DNA from: an uncultured Lachnospiraceae bacterium
GTDB taxonomy: Bacteria > Bacillota > Clostridia > Lachnospirales > Lachnospiraceae
NCBI GenBank assembly: GCA_910584725.1
Contig: CAJUBE010000025.1
Span: 1 to 64,000, forward strand
DNA length: 64,000 nucleotides
Reading direction: 5' to 3'
A program made the position numbers and the translations under genes. Every line of letters starts with the position of its first letter. The stretch's first letter is position 1. Under the pieces are notes generated by a model. It had not been told where the DNA came from. It saw only the letters and a list, made by a program, of their open reading frames with translations, and ran no database searches. Positions 27,105-35,640 of the stretch are shown piece by piece.

Positions 27105-27169
27105 GTATGCGAAATTTTTTCAGAATCGAAAATAATCTTTTAGTATACTGCCTGCTTTGTATACACATG

Positions 27170-27201
27170 GTCATTTTCTGCAAAAACAGGACACTTTATG
27201 C
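27170..27201 (+). promoter_or_regulatory. Operator of the biosynthetic operon (copy of the agrB operator)
   Basis: GTCATTTTCTGC at 27170-27181 is identical to the agrB half-site; the second half at 27190-27201 (GACACTTTATGC) matches 9 of 12 positions, start-to-start 20 bp. The site ends 8 bp before the -35 box, exactly as at agrB. Confidence 0.75.
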
Positions 27202-27209
27202 AAACAATA

Positions 27210-27237
27210 TTGATAATTTCAACCAAAGTGATATGGT
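27210..27237 (+). promoter_or_regulatory. Promoter of the peptide-maturation operon
   Basis: TTGATA (27210-27215), 16-bp spacer, TATGGT (27232-27237) with an extended -10 TG at 27229-27230. The AATATTG preceding and overlapping the -35 box is shared with the agrB promoter. A leader of about 100 bases follows. Confidence 0.7.
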
Positions 27238-27346
27238 TTTATTGCATAGATATGATATCTATGGTCGATCTGAAAAACTTACCTTTTTAGCGGTATAATT
27301 CATAATAGCATTCAAAAAGGAATGTAGGGAAGGGAAGTTAATATTT

Positions 27347-28630
27347 ATGGAAATTTTAAATGAACAAGTAAATATAGAGTTGCAAAAGATTCTGAATGCA
27401 ACTCAAGAAACAGAGTACTATAAACAGTATTTTTCTTCCGCGTCTATTCAAAAGAAAGTTTCTCTCAATTTATCTGATTTTCCGATTTTGACATATCAAG
27501 ATGTGCAGAGAGAAGGGAGCCGTTTCCTGTGCAGCAGATATCATCAATATCCTGACATCAGCAATTTGTTGTTAAAACGTTGCTTTGGCTTGTTTGGTAT
27601 TCCACATACAGTTTACTGGGATATACAAGATGATGCCTGTTCCCAAGCATTCTTGAGAAAATATAGAAAAGAACAATTTGATATTGCCGAGAATGAAAAA
27701 GGGTGCATGTTTTGTGTGGCGCAATACGCTGGCAATAAAATTATGGACTATACACCGATGAGTATGAGCCAAGATGGGAAAATAATGTCTTTATTTATAC
27801 AGGATTTGACAAATGAAAAGATAAAATGGTGCTTGGAGGCTATTTATAAATTTAATCCGGTGTGGTTATGCCTTTCACCAAGTATTGCACTTATGCTGAT
27901 AGATAGTATAGTTATTAATCAAAAATCGATGCCATCGAGTCTACGATATATTGAATTGTATGGGGAAATTCTTGATGAACGCACAGAAAATATAATTAAA
28001 AATTTTTTTCATGTACAGATAGGCAATGTATATGCTACGAAAGCAGCAGGCATCGTGGCGGTTTCTTGTATATACGGTCATTTACATATTTTAGAAAGGA
28101 ATGCAGTTGTAGAAATTATGCGACACGGAAAGTCTGTTTTGGATGAGGAAGGGGATGTTTGCATTACTTCTCTTCAAAATACCGCGATGCTTTTAGTGCG
28201 ATTACGAAATGGTGATAGGGGAATGGTGCAAAGTATACCTTGTCCTTGTGGACAAGCATCTCCTAGATTGTGCTTGACTCAGGGAAAAAGGTCTCATTTC
28301 ATTATTACAAAATCAGGAAGAAGAATCAGCGCTCGTATATTAAGAAGTATTGCGGAATATACGAATGAAGAAATATCTCGATGTTTGTCGTATATTCAGT
28401 TTAGGCAGATGGAACATAACCGAATGGATATTATTCTTGGAGTAAAACCGGCTTTTTCAGGCTGGGAACATGAGGCGGCACGAATATTTATAGAAAAACT
28501 GCAAGATCCCGAACTTAAACAAATGTATTGGAATTTTATTTACGATGGATTAGACAAAGATAATGAAATAGCAAAATATGAGCATTTATTTTTTGAATCG
28601 ATGGAAAGGAAAGATAGCAATGCCGAATGA
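27347..28630 (+). CDS. PaaK-like adenylate-forming-fold protein of the Clo7bot-type cluster
   Basis: A 427-aa protein resembling phenylacetate-CoA ligase/CoF synthetase enzymes, with their late motif CPCGQASPRL followed by GKRSHFIITKSGRRIS. Two key sites look degenerate: the SGTTGxP ATP loop reads CFGLFGIPHTVYW (Ser/Thr lost) and the usual YGxTE motif reads YATKAAGIVAVSC (Glu replaced by Lys). It may have lost adenylation or act as a binding partner. First gene of the operon, with AGGGAAG upstream; its end overlaps the radical SAM gene by 11 bases. Function in peptide maturation is unknown. Confidence 0.82.
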   Translation: MEILNEQVNIELQKILNATQETEYYKQYFSSASIQKKVSLNLSDFPILTYQDVQREGSRFLCSRYHQYPDISNLLLKRCFGLFGIPHTVYWDIQDDACSQAFLRKYRKEQFDIAENEKGCMFCVAQYAGNKIMDYTPMSMSQDGKIMSLFIQDLTNEKIKWCLEAIYKFNPVWLCLSPSIALMLIDSIVINQKSMPSSLRYIELYGEILDERTENIIKNFFHVQIGNVYATKAAGIVAVSCIYGHLHILERNAVVEIMRHGKSVLDEEGDVCITSLQNTAMLLVRLRNGDRGMVQSIPCPCGQASPRLCLTQGKRSHFIITKSGRRISARILRSIAEYTNEEISRCLSYIQFRQMEHNRMDIILGVKPAFSGWEHEAARIFIEKLQDPELKQMYWNFIYDGLDKDNEIAKYEHLFFESMERKDSNAE

Positions 28631-30050
28631 AAAACCATTTATCCATATGATTAAAACTCCATTAAATAAATATTTCTATGATGTTAATACTAATATGTTT
28701 GTGCAAGTCAATGATGATGTATATCAATATCTTAATGAAGTTGAACATGGAGAAGGCGATTTGTATAATATTCCCGATCGGCAAATATGTCATAATATAA
28801 GCTATTTACAGGAACAAGGATTTTTATCTATGGAACATCCGAAGAAAATACAGCATGGTAGTAATGAATTACTGGAATATCATTTGAATGAAAATATTAA
28901 TCAAATAGCACTTCAAGTGACTCAACAATGTAATTTTCGGTGCGCCTATTGTGTTTATTCTGCAGGAGATTTTGTACATCAGCGTAGTCATTCTCCGAAA
29001 CACATGTCCATAGACACAGCATGTGCCGCAGTCGATTTCTTTACAGCCCGCTGTGGGAATCAAAATCAGCCGGCGATTGCCTTTTATGGCGGGGAACCCT
29101 TGTTAGAATTCCCATTAATACAAGATGTAGTTAAGTATGCAGAAAAAAGGATATATGGAAAAAAATTGAGGTTTGCAATTACTACAAATGCATCTCTTCT
29201 TACACCCAATATTGCGCAATTTTTTATAGAACATAATTTTTTGACAACAATAAGTTTGGATGGTGCGTCAGAAGCACATGATCGATCAAGGAGGTTTGCC
29301 AATAACGGGAAAGGAAGTTTTGCGGCAATTTCTAATAACTTAAAAAAAGTTTTAGAAGAATGCCCTAATTTTAAATATTCATTTAATGTTGTAATAGATC
29401 CGAGATTTGCATGTGATTCGGTGCATAAACTATTTAGTTATGAGCCTCCCTTTTGCAATGTGCGTTTTACTACTAATTATATTAGTGATATGTATTCGAT
29501 AGAAAAGACAGTGGCTGGTGATAAATTTAAGCAACAGAACGATTGTTATACTTTTAAGGGGTATTTGGCATTTCGTGGAATATATGATCAAGAAAATGTC
29601 TCGCGTGTAGCCTATACAACATTGGCTAATCGTTTTGGAAAACTACAGAGAAGGATGAAACCGGAAGCACCACTTCCAGATGTGACGGCACCTAGCGGAC
29701 CTTGCATTCCGGGGGCACGACGACTTTTGGTGGATGTGGACGGTAATTTTTATCCATGTGAGAGAGTGAGTGAAACTTCACAAGCTATGAATATTGGTAA
29801 TTTACAGGAAGGGTTTGACTATGATAAAGTTATTAAACTTTTGAATATTGCACAGACTACAGCTGAAAGTTGTAAAAACTGTTGGGCGTTTCGACACTGT
29901 AATCTTTGCTGTAGCCATAGCGATAATTGTGGAGAATTATCTGCGGATCTTCGGAGCTCTCAATGTAGTAATACACGTTTATATGTGGAAGATATGTTTA
30001 AGGATTATCTTTGGATGAAGGAATTTGATGTTGTAGTAAATCATACATAG
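28620..30050 (+). CDS. Radical SAM-SPASM Cys-rich peptide maturase (CcpM-like)
   Basis: A 476-aa maturase. Residues 1-90 look like a PqqD-type peptide-recognition region (NKYFYDVNTNMFVQVNDDVY). The radical SAM cluster motif is CNFRCAYC with Cys104, Cys108 and Cys111, followed by GGEPLLEFPL. The C-terminal SPASM domain holds many cysteines (CIPGARRLLVDVDGNFYPCE, CKNCWAFRHCNLCC, DNCGEL) able to hold auxiliary Fe-S clusters. Similar enzymes install thioether links on Cys-rich peptides; the likely substrate is the 59-aa peptide at 35376. ATG 28620 follows AAAGGAAA and overlaps the PaaK-like gene. Confidence 0.92.
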   Translation: MPNEKPFIHMIKTPLNKYFYDVNTNMFVQVNDDVYQYLNEVEHGEGDLYNIPDRQICHNISYLQEQGFLSMEHPKKIQHGSNELLEYHLNENINQIALQVTQQCNFRCAYCVYSAGDFVHQRSHSPKHMSIDTACAAVDFFTARCGNQNQPAIAFYGGEPLLEFPLIQDVVKYAEKRIYGKKLRFAITTNASLLTPNIAQFFIEHNFLTTISLDGASEAHDRSRRFANNGKGSFAAISNNLKKVLEECPNFKYSFNVVIDPRFACDSVHKLFSYEPPFCNVRFTTNYISDMYSIEKTVAGDKFKQQNDCYTFKGYLAFRGIYDQENVSRVAYTTLANRFGKLQRRMKPEAPLPDVTAPSGPCIPGARRLLVDVDGNFYPCERVSETSQAMNIGNLQEGFDYDKVIKLLNIAQTTAESCKNCWAFRHCNLCCSHSDNCGELSADLRSSQCSNTRLYVEDMFKDYLWMKEFDVVVNHT

Positions 30051-30065
30051 AAGGGGTGAAACATT

Positions 30066-31196
30066 ATGCGTATGTTAGTGTTTCCTTATGGATATAATTG
30101 TGAACCAATTGTTCGACATGCAAATTTCCTTGAACAATGTTATGAGATTGTGGCATTAGTTTCTCCGGGCGGTTGGGGAATGGCCGGGAAAAATATAGTG
30201 TTAGGAAAGAATAAAGTAAGTACACATGTTTATGAAACGATTGAAGAAGTAACCGAGGAGTTTGACAGCCTATTCATTCCTGATTTCGGAGAAATAGATG
30301 AAGAAGTAGAAAATCGGTTAATAAATGAAATAATAAAATTATTCCCGAATTTGACACATATTATTTGCGCGGCTCGATTTACTAGTCTTAATGAAAAAAA
30401 GCTGAAAGAAATCTGCCAGCGGAATAGCCAATTCTGTGATTTTATAAATTATTCTGAAAATAAATCATTAGATAAATATGGATTAATGGAAAACTGTACG
30501 GCACACCAATCTATAAAGGCGATAAATATACCAGTTGTTTGCATAGTGGGTTGGTGGGAAAAGACAGATAAGTTTGAAGTCTCATTAATGTTAAGGGAAC
30601 ATTTTTTACAGGCAGGATATCAAGTGTCTCAAGTTGGCTCACGAAGTGAATGTGAAATGTTTGGCTTTCATTCTTTTCCAGACTTTATGTATAATAAAAA
30701 CATTGATGCTGAAGATAAAATTATTTATTTTAATAGATGGATTGATAATATGGTAAGAAAAGAAAAACCAGATTTACTGATAATTACCATTCCTGGCGCA
30801 ATGCAAAACTTTAATAATGAATTAACAAGAGGGTTTGGTATATTACATCACTTAGTTTTTCAATCAATTATACCAGATATTCTTATAATGTGTACAATCT
30901 ATCTACAGGGGACTTCGCAAGCGCTGGAGAATATTTCTAAATCTTGTAAATATAAATTTGGTGCAGCGGTGGATGCTTTTCATATGTCTAATTTGGTGAT
31001 TGATAAAAACGATTCGGAAGAACGAGGTTACGTTGTTACTAGTAACATTTATCGTAAGATTGTCTCAAAAACGATTGCTGAGAGGTTTTGTAACAGTTCT
31101 ATACCCGTTTTTAATATGTTGGATCAGATGGATTCAGATAATATGTTTGATACGTTGATGGATAAATTGATTCCTAATGATTCAAGAATTGTTTAA
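30066..31196 (+). CDS. TIGR04066-type peptide maturation system protein
   Basis: A 376-aa soluble protein matching the family known only from clostridial Cys-rich peptide clusters. It opens MRMLVFPYGYNCEPIVRHAN. Around residues 155-170 (IPVVCIVGWWEKTDKF) it has what looks like the P-loop position of a DUF1611-like NTPase but without the glycine-lysine signature, followed by LLIITIPGAMQNFNNELTRG. The same region is recognisable in the C-terminal part of the cluster's subtilase. Biochemical role unknown. AAGGGGTGA precedes ATG 30066. Confidence 0.85.
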   Translation: MRMLVFPYGYNCEPIVRHANFLEQCYEIVALVSPGGWGMAGKNIVLGKNKVSTHVYETIEEVTEEFDSLFIPDFGEIDEEVENRLINEIIKLFPNLTHIICAARFTSLNEKKLKEICQRNSQFCDFINYSENKSLDKYGLMENCTAHQSIKAINIPVVCIVGWWEKTDKFEVSLMLREHFLQAGYQVSQVGSRSECEMFGFHSFPDFMYNKNIDAEDKIIYFNRWIDNMVRKEKPDLLIITIPGAMQNFNNELTRGFGILHHLVFQSIIPDILIMCTIYLQGTSQALENISKSCKYKFGAAVDAFHMSNLVIDKNDSEERGYVVTSNIYRKIVSKTIAERFCNSSIPVFNMLDQMDSDNMFDTLMDKLIPNDSRIV

Positions 31197-31221
31197 TCAA
31201 TTATTAGGGGAGTTGGGTAGA

Positions 31222-31581
31222 ATGGATAAGAATAAAAATGTATATGTTACACAGGAAGGAATTAGAAGGGAGATAGAGATCCTTTTATGTACTAGATTTG
31301 AAGTGCCCAAAAAATTTATACAAAACATGGAGAATGAAGAGGGTTTGTTTTTTGGTGTACGGTCATTAATTGGGCCTCGAGATTTGGTTTATTTAGTGTA
31401 CTTATTGGAAAAACAATACAATATTTGTTTTGGTGAAGCCGAATATGATAATCCGAAATTTTACAGTTTAGCCGGGCTTTCGGAGATAATAGCAAATATG
31501 GTTTCCACGCAAAAAATTGTTAGAAGGGAAAGTAATGAGAAAATCCATTGTAATGAAAGCAATCTTTCGGTCTCCTGTTAA
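31222..31581 (+). CDS. Acyl-carrier-protein-related peptide maturation protein (TIGR04069-type)
   Basis: A 119-aa protein whose residues 40-95 align with acyl carrier proteins (FFGVRSLIGPRDLVYLVYLL then EKQYNICF), but the DSL motif that carries phosphopantetheine reads GPR: the attachment serine is replaced by proline (residue 52 from this start). It therefore probably cannot carry an acyl group. ATG 31222 has GGGGAG 9 bases upstream; ATG 31177, overlapping the previous gene, is an alternative. The C-terminus overlaps the permease gene by 47 bases. Likely a docking protein, possibly paired with the degenerate PaaK-like protein (inference). Confidence 0.78.
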   Translation: MDKNKNVYVTQEGIRREIEILLCTRFEVPKKFIQNMENEEGLFFGVRSLIGPRDLVYLVYLLEKQYNICFGEAEYDNPKFYSLAGLSEIIANMVSTQKIVRRESNEKIHCNESNLSVSC

Positions 31582-34576
31582 AACGCTGCTAACGTTTTTT
31601 TTGATAGCGGTTTCTTCGTTTATGCTGTTTTCGCGCATTACAGAATACACGGTTATGATCAGGGAGACGATAAATGCTGAAAGTTTTTATCATGGCGTAG
31701 CTGCATTGGATATTACCACACCGATGATATCCTATAAAGAGGATAATATGTTCTATACATTTTCTCCGGAGGATAAACCGTGGCCGACAGATGAGAAACT
31801 GGAAGAGTTCTCATCGTTACCGGGTGTGTCGATGACGGATAAAAGATATATGACAGCCGGATTAGTGGACGGATATAAGCGCCTGATTGAAGAAGATTCC
31901 CAGATAAGTCAGTTTGTATTGGAAGGCGATTATGCTGGCTATGAAGAAATGCAAGGCTCAGGGAATTTTATCAATTTGCTGTTCAATAATGTTACGGTAC
32001 TTGCGGGTGATGTCGCCCTTGATTTAGGAAAATCTGTTAGAATAGAGACAATGAAACTGAATGAAGAGCAGTTTGAAGAAATTCGTAATTCGGATTTTTA
32101 TTACGGAGATCTTCCCTTAACTTTTTTTGATAAAGTGGAGCAGGGAAGCAGATGTCTTGTTGTAGGGAATTATAATACGACAAGTGGACGGGAATTAAGG
32201 ATGCATGTGATGGATTCGGACGAAAAAGCTTTCTGCGTTTTAAATGATTTGGGAACGGATTATCTTGAAACCGCAGATTTTGCTTATCAGAAAGGTCTAA
32301 TCAAGGCAATACAGCAGGATTCCTATACCTACGATATTGTTTACACAGCTGATATGCGTGCCATACCTTGGTTCAATGAGCGCAGTATGGTCATTGCCGA
32401 AGGAAGACCGCTTATAATGGAGGATGAAAAGTGCTGTGTTGTAAATGAACTTCTTTTGGAAACGTATGGTTTGTCTGTAGGAGATAAAATAACTGTAAAA
32501 CTCGGAAATAGGCTATTGCCACAGAATTCCGTAAGAGGTGCAATGGCGCTGGAAGATGGGGAACGGTTTGCGGATTTCGTGGATACAAAAGAGTTGGAGA
32601 TTATAGGTGCTTATCGACTTATCGATGACTTACAGACACGTATAGCAGAGTCGGAATGGGGGTACACATCAAATACTATTTTTGTACCATCTTCGCTTTT
32701 GCCGGTAACAGTTCCGAATGACTATAATGCCAGTGCAGGCGAGTTCAGCGTGTTTATAGAAAATGCCTCTGACATAGAAACATTCAAGGAAGCGGCCGAA
32801 CCAATGGCTGCTGAGATGGGATTAGGTTTGCGTTTTTCGGATGGCGGCTGGATGCGTGTTAAAGACAGCTTTACCACGGGTAAATGGACATCATTTTTGA
32901 CGGTTGTTTTTTATGTGCTTGGAGCAGTGCTAGCGCAGTTCCTTGCAGTGTATTTATATATTGGAAGTAATAAAAGAGTATATGCTATTATGCGGACGCT
33001 TGGAGTGCCGATAAGAAAAGCAGATAGTGCAATTGTATTTCCAATTGCAGCACTTATTATAGTTGCTGTGCCTGTAAGTGGTATTGCGGGGATCCTTTGT
33101 ACCGCCCAATCAACGGCCAAGGTATTGTCCGATATGTCTAACAGTATGCCTGAGGGTTATGTTACTAATATAGGTCAACCGCTCATGGTAATTGTTTTAT
33201 GCCTGTTTTTAGAAATCATTTATATTTTGTGCGTTACACTTGCTGTTTTAAGGAAAATGCGAAAAATATCTCCCTTGGAATTATTGCAGGAGGAAACGGT
33301 GCGGATAGTTACCGCCAAGAAGAAATCTTCAGTTTATGAGGACCACGATTTTTCCCCTCACAGTTTTGCAATTTCAAAGATCTCTGCGGTTGACGAAGCA
33401 GCCCCTTCCGAAGATTATAATGCCTTTTTACATGTAACTGTATATGCCATTCGCCATATGAGGCGCAACATCGGAGGAACATTGATTTCATTGATTCTTG
33501 CGGCAGCACTTTTTGCTGGCACGGGAGTATTTGCGATGGCAATGCTAACCTATCAGGATGCTTTTTACGAAACCGATGTAAAGGGTCGTGCTACGGGCTT
33601 TTCTTCTTCTTCGATTACCGAACTGTCCGAATCGGACTTGACAGACAATTTATATTATTATGGGAAACTGAGTGTTCGTATAGATAGAAATGGATTTAGA
33701 GGATCTATGACGTTTACTAATGACATTGAACGTTATCTGAAAAATAATTATATGATTACTTATGCTGACGGTTATAATCAGTCTATTTTTGAAAGTGATG
33801 GAGCCTTATGTCTGTTGGGAAATACGATGGCTGAGATACTGGGGATCCGGATTGGTGATGAGATAACGCTTTTAACAGATGATTTGTATTCTTTTATGAA
33901 ACAAATGTATGATGACGAGTCTATGCTTGCACAAGCAGTTGTTCGGGCTGGTAAGACATATAAAGTGGCGGGAATCATAGAATCAGCGGATGAAAATGTA
34001 AATGTCGGCATTTTTGCATCGGCAAACGATGCGGCAGAGACATTTTATGGTCAGCCTTTTCCAATCGGGTATTGTGAATTTAGTCTAACAAATAATGATA
34101 GAGTCAATGAACTGAACGATTTGCTTGATGAGGAGAAAAACCAAGAACTGCAATATGCTCCAGCGGCATCATTCTATGTGGATACGACGACACTTGAAAA
34201 TATTCGTAAAATTCGTGACCTTTTAAAAGAGTTGTTTCCAATTGTTGTAGTAGTTGCGCTTCTAATTGCGCTGATCGGCTCTGGACTAATTATTGTACAG
34301 TCGGCGACAGAAGCAGCATATATGCGGATTCTTGGTGTCAGCAAGAGACGTGCCTGTTGTATGCTCGTATCGGGACATGTTGTGTTGTGCATTGTTGGGA
34401 TGTTATTTGTGGCAGGCATTCTTTACCTTGGTGTACCTATACTGTTTGTAAGGAGTACACGAGTATTTTTGGTCTGCTGGACAATATATTTAGCGGGTTA
34501 CATGGTCGGTGCACTTACAGCAGCAGTGCAGATAACAAAATATAGAATATTGGAACTGATGCAAACAAAGGAATAG
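31535..34576 (+). CDS. FtsX-like ABC transporter permease
   Basis: A large 1013-aa permease. An N-terminal membrane helix (residues 12-32) is followed by a long extracytoplasmic MacB-type region, a first FtsX core near residues 450-570, a second extracytoplasmic domain opening with a helix near 645, and a second FtsX core near 890-1010. This is the double-FtsX layout of lipoprotein- or peptide-handling exporters and of bacteriocin/lantibiotic resistance transporters. ATG 31535 follows AAGGGAA. Cotranscribed with the ATPase 34 bases downstream. Likely export or self-immunity for the cluster's peptide; which one cannot be decided. Confidence 0.9.
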   Translation: MRKSIVMKAIFRSPVKTLLTFFLIAVSSFMLFSRITEYTVMIRETINAESFYHGVAALDITTPMISYKEDNMFYTFSPEDKPWPTDEKLEEFSSLPGVSMTDKRYMTAGLVDGYKRLIEEDSQISQFVLEGDYAGYEEMQGSGNFINLLFNNVTVLAGDVALDLGKSVRIETMKLNEEQFEEIRNSDFYYGDLPLTFFDKVEQGSRCLVVGNYNTTSGRELRMHVMDSDEKAFCVLNDLGTDYLETADFAYQKGLIKAIQQDSYTYDIVYTADMRAIPWFNERSMVIAEGRPLIMEDEKCCVVNELLLETYGLSVGDKITVKLGNRLLPQNSVRGAMALEDGERFADFVDTKELEIIGAYRLIDDLQTRIAESEWGYTSNTIFVPSSLLPVTVPNDYNASAGEFSVFIENASDIETFKEAAEPMAAEMGLGLRFSDGGWMRVKDSFTTGKWTSFLTVVFYVLGAVLAQFLAVYLYIGSNKRVYAIMRTLGVPIRKADSAIVFPIAALIIVAVPVSGIAGILCTAQSTAKVLSDMSNSMPEGYVTNIGQPLMVIVLCLFLEIIYILCVTLAVLRKMRKISPLELLQEETVRIVTAKKKSSVYEDHDFSPHSFAISKISAVDEAAPSEDYNAFLHVTVYAIRHMRRNIGGTLISLILAAALFAGTGVFAMAMLTYQDAFYETDVKGRATGFSSSSITELSESDLTDNLYYYGKLSVRIDRNGFRGSMTFTNDIERYLKNNYMITYADGYNQSIFESDGALCLLGNTMAEILGIRIGDEITLLTDDLYSFMKQMYDDESMLAQAVVRAGKTYKVAGIIESADENVNVGIFASANDAAETFYGQPFPIGYCEFSLTNNDRVNELNDLLDEEKNQELQYAPAASFYVDTTTLENIRKIRDLLKELFPIVVVVALLIALIGSGLIIVQSATEAAYMRILGVSKRRACCMLVSGHVVLCIVGMLFVAGILYLGVPILFVRSTRVFLVCWTIYLAGYMVGALTAAVQITKYRILELMQTKE

Positions 34577-34610
34577 AATCATATTAGGTCTATGACGGGA
34601 GGGGCATAGG

Positions 34611-35306
34611 ATGTCAGTATTAGCATTGAAAAATGTAACTTATACTTATAAGAACGCACAGAAACCTGCTGTCTCTGGAGTTTCCTGTACATTTGAGGAG
34701 GGGCAGGTTTATGCAATTGTGGGATCTTCCGGTTCTGGTAAATCGACTTTGCTTTCTCTTATCGCAGGAATGGATATCCCTACAGAGGGCGAGATTTCTT
34801 TTGACGGTAGAAGCATTGCAACACTTGATCTCGATCACTATCGCCGTGAAAGTATTTCTATGATCTTTCAGGCTTTCCATCTTTTTCCGCTTCTCACAGT
34901 TATGGAGAACGTTTGTTTTCCTATGGAACTGTGCGGTATGAATCCAAAGGACGCAAAATCGAGGGCAGAAGTACTGCTGGAAGGGGTAGGTATCACGAGG
35001 GAACAAATGAAACGTTTCCCTTCAAAGCTGTCGGGAGGAGAACGGCAACGGGTAGCAATTGCAAGAAGTCTTGCATCAAATGCGAAAATTATTCTGGCGG
35101 ATGAACCAACGGGAAACCTTGACTATGCGAATACACAAAACATTATTGAGATATTGTGTAATCTTGCACATGAAAAAGGGTATTGCATAATCATCGTTAC
35201 TCATGATAGTGAAGTTGCCGAAGCGGCTGATAGGGCGTTTCGGATGAGAGACGGGGGATTACAGATTGGACGAGAGTCAAATCATACTTGTAGCTATTTA
35301 ATGTAG
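34611..35306 (+). CDS. ABC transporter ATP-binding protein (MacB/LolD-like)
   Basis: The 231-aa ATPase partner of the FtsX permease. Walker A GSSGSGKST, Q loop IFQAFHLFPLL, signature LSGGERQRVA, Walker B IILADEPTGNLD, H loop VTHD. A GGGAGGGG site precedes ATG 34611. The precursor peptide gene follows 69 bases after its stop, so the three lie in one transcription unit that ends at the 35586 terminator. Confidence 0.95.
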   Translation: MSVLALKNVTYTYKNAQKPAVSGVSCTFEEGQVYAIVGSSGSGKSTLLSLIAGMDIPTEGEISFDGRSIATLDLDHYRRESISMIFQAFHLFPLLTVMENVCFPMELCGMNPKDAKSRAEVLLEGVGITREQMKRFPSKLSGGERQRVAIARSLASNAKIILADEPTGNLDYANTQNIIEILCNLAHEKGYCIIIVTHDSEVAEAADRAFRMRDGGLQIGRESNHTCSYLM

Positions 35307-35375
35307 AGTATGTTTTGATTTTTTCGCAGGAGAATATTTTTCTCTTGTAGATTCATAAGAAAGGAGGGGATTAAG

Positions 35376-35555
35376 ATGAAAAGGAAGTTAAGCAAAACAA
35401 GGCATTTTCAAGAGAATACTCTTGAAGCAATGGAAAAAAATTGCGGTTGTTCTATGGATTGCAACAATTGCAGCGGTGGTGGTTCCTTCTATATTGAGGA
35501 AAAAAATAACATTAATATAATGTTTTCACAAAATGTATTTGAACACACGCCGTAA
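35376..35555 (+). CDS. Cys-rich RiPP precursor peptide, Clo7bot-like
   Basis: A 59-aa peptide with a very strong ribosome site (AAAGGAGGGG, ending 5 bases before ATG 35376). The leader MKRKLSKTRHFQENTLEAME has the basic, F-x-E-x-TLEA pattern of the Clo7bot family of Cys-rich peptides. The core has four cysteines (Cys23, 25, 29, 32) in NCGCSMDCNNCSGGGS, then a polar tail ending HTP. Placed at the 3' end of the operon after the transporter genes. Probable substrate of the radical SAM maturase. The tail after Cys32 is longer and less Cys-rich than I recall for the family, so the mature boundaries are open. Confidence 0.85.
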   Translation: MKRKLSKTRHFQENTLEAMEKNCGCSMDCNNCSGGGSFYIEEKNNINIMFSQNVFEHTP

Positions 35556-35585
35556 AGTAAATGCATAATATGTTTGCGTAGAAAG

Positions 35586-35640
35586 AAAATGCTCTTTATT
35601 GATGAAATCGTAATTGATTATCAATTAAAGAGCATTTTTA
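35586..35640 (+). terminator. Intrinsic terminator of the RiPP operon
   Basis: AAAATGCTCTTTA (35586-35598) pairs perfectly with TAAAGAGCATTTT (35626-35638), extended by ATTGAT/ATCAAT inside and ending in TTTTTA, 30 bases after the precursor stop. Confidence 0.85.

Noticed and set aside
27101..27298. A 65-codon frame between the ABC exporter and the PaaK-like gene
   Set aside because: It lies across the operator and promoter, starts at TTG without a ribosome site, and overlaps the exporter stop. The regulatory reading explains the sequence better.
31504..31581. C-terminus of the ACP-like protein as a Cys-containing RiPP precursor
   Set aside because: It has only two scattered cysteines, no leader of its own, and simply overlaps the permease start.
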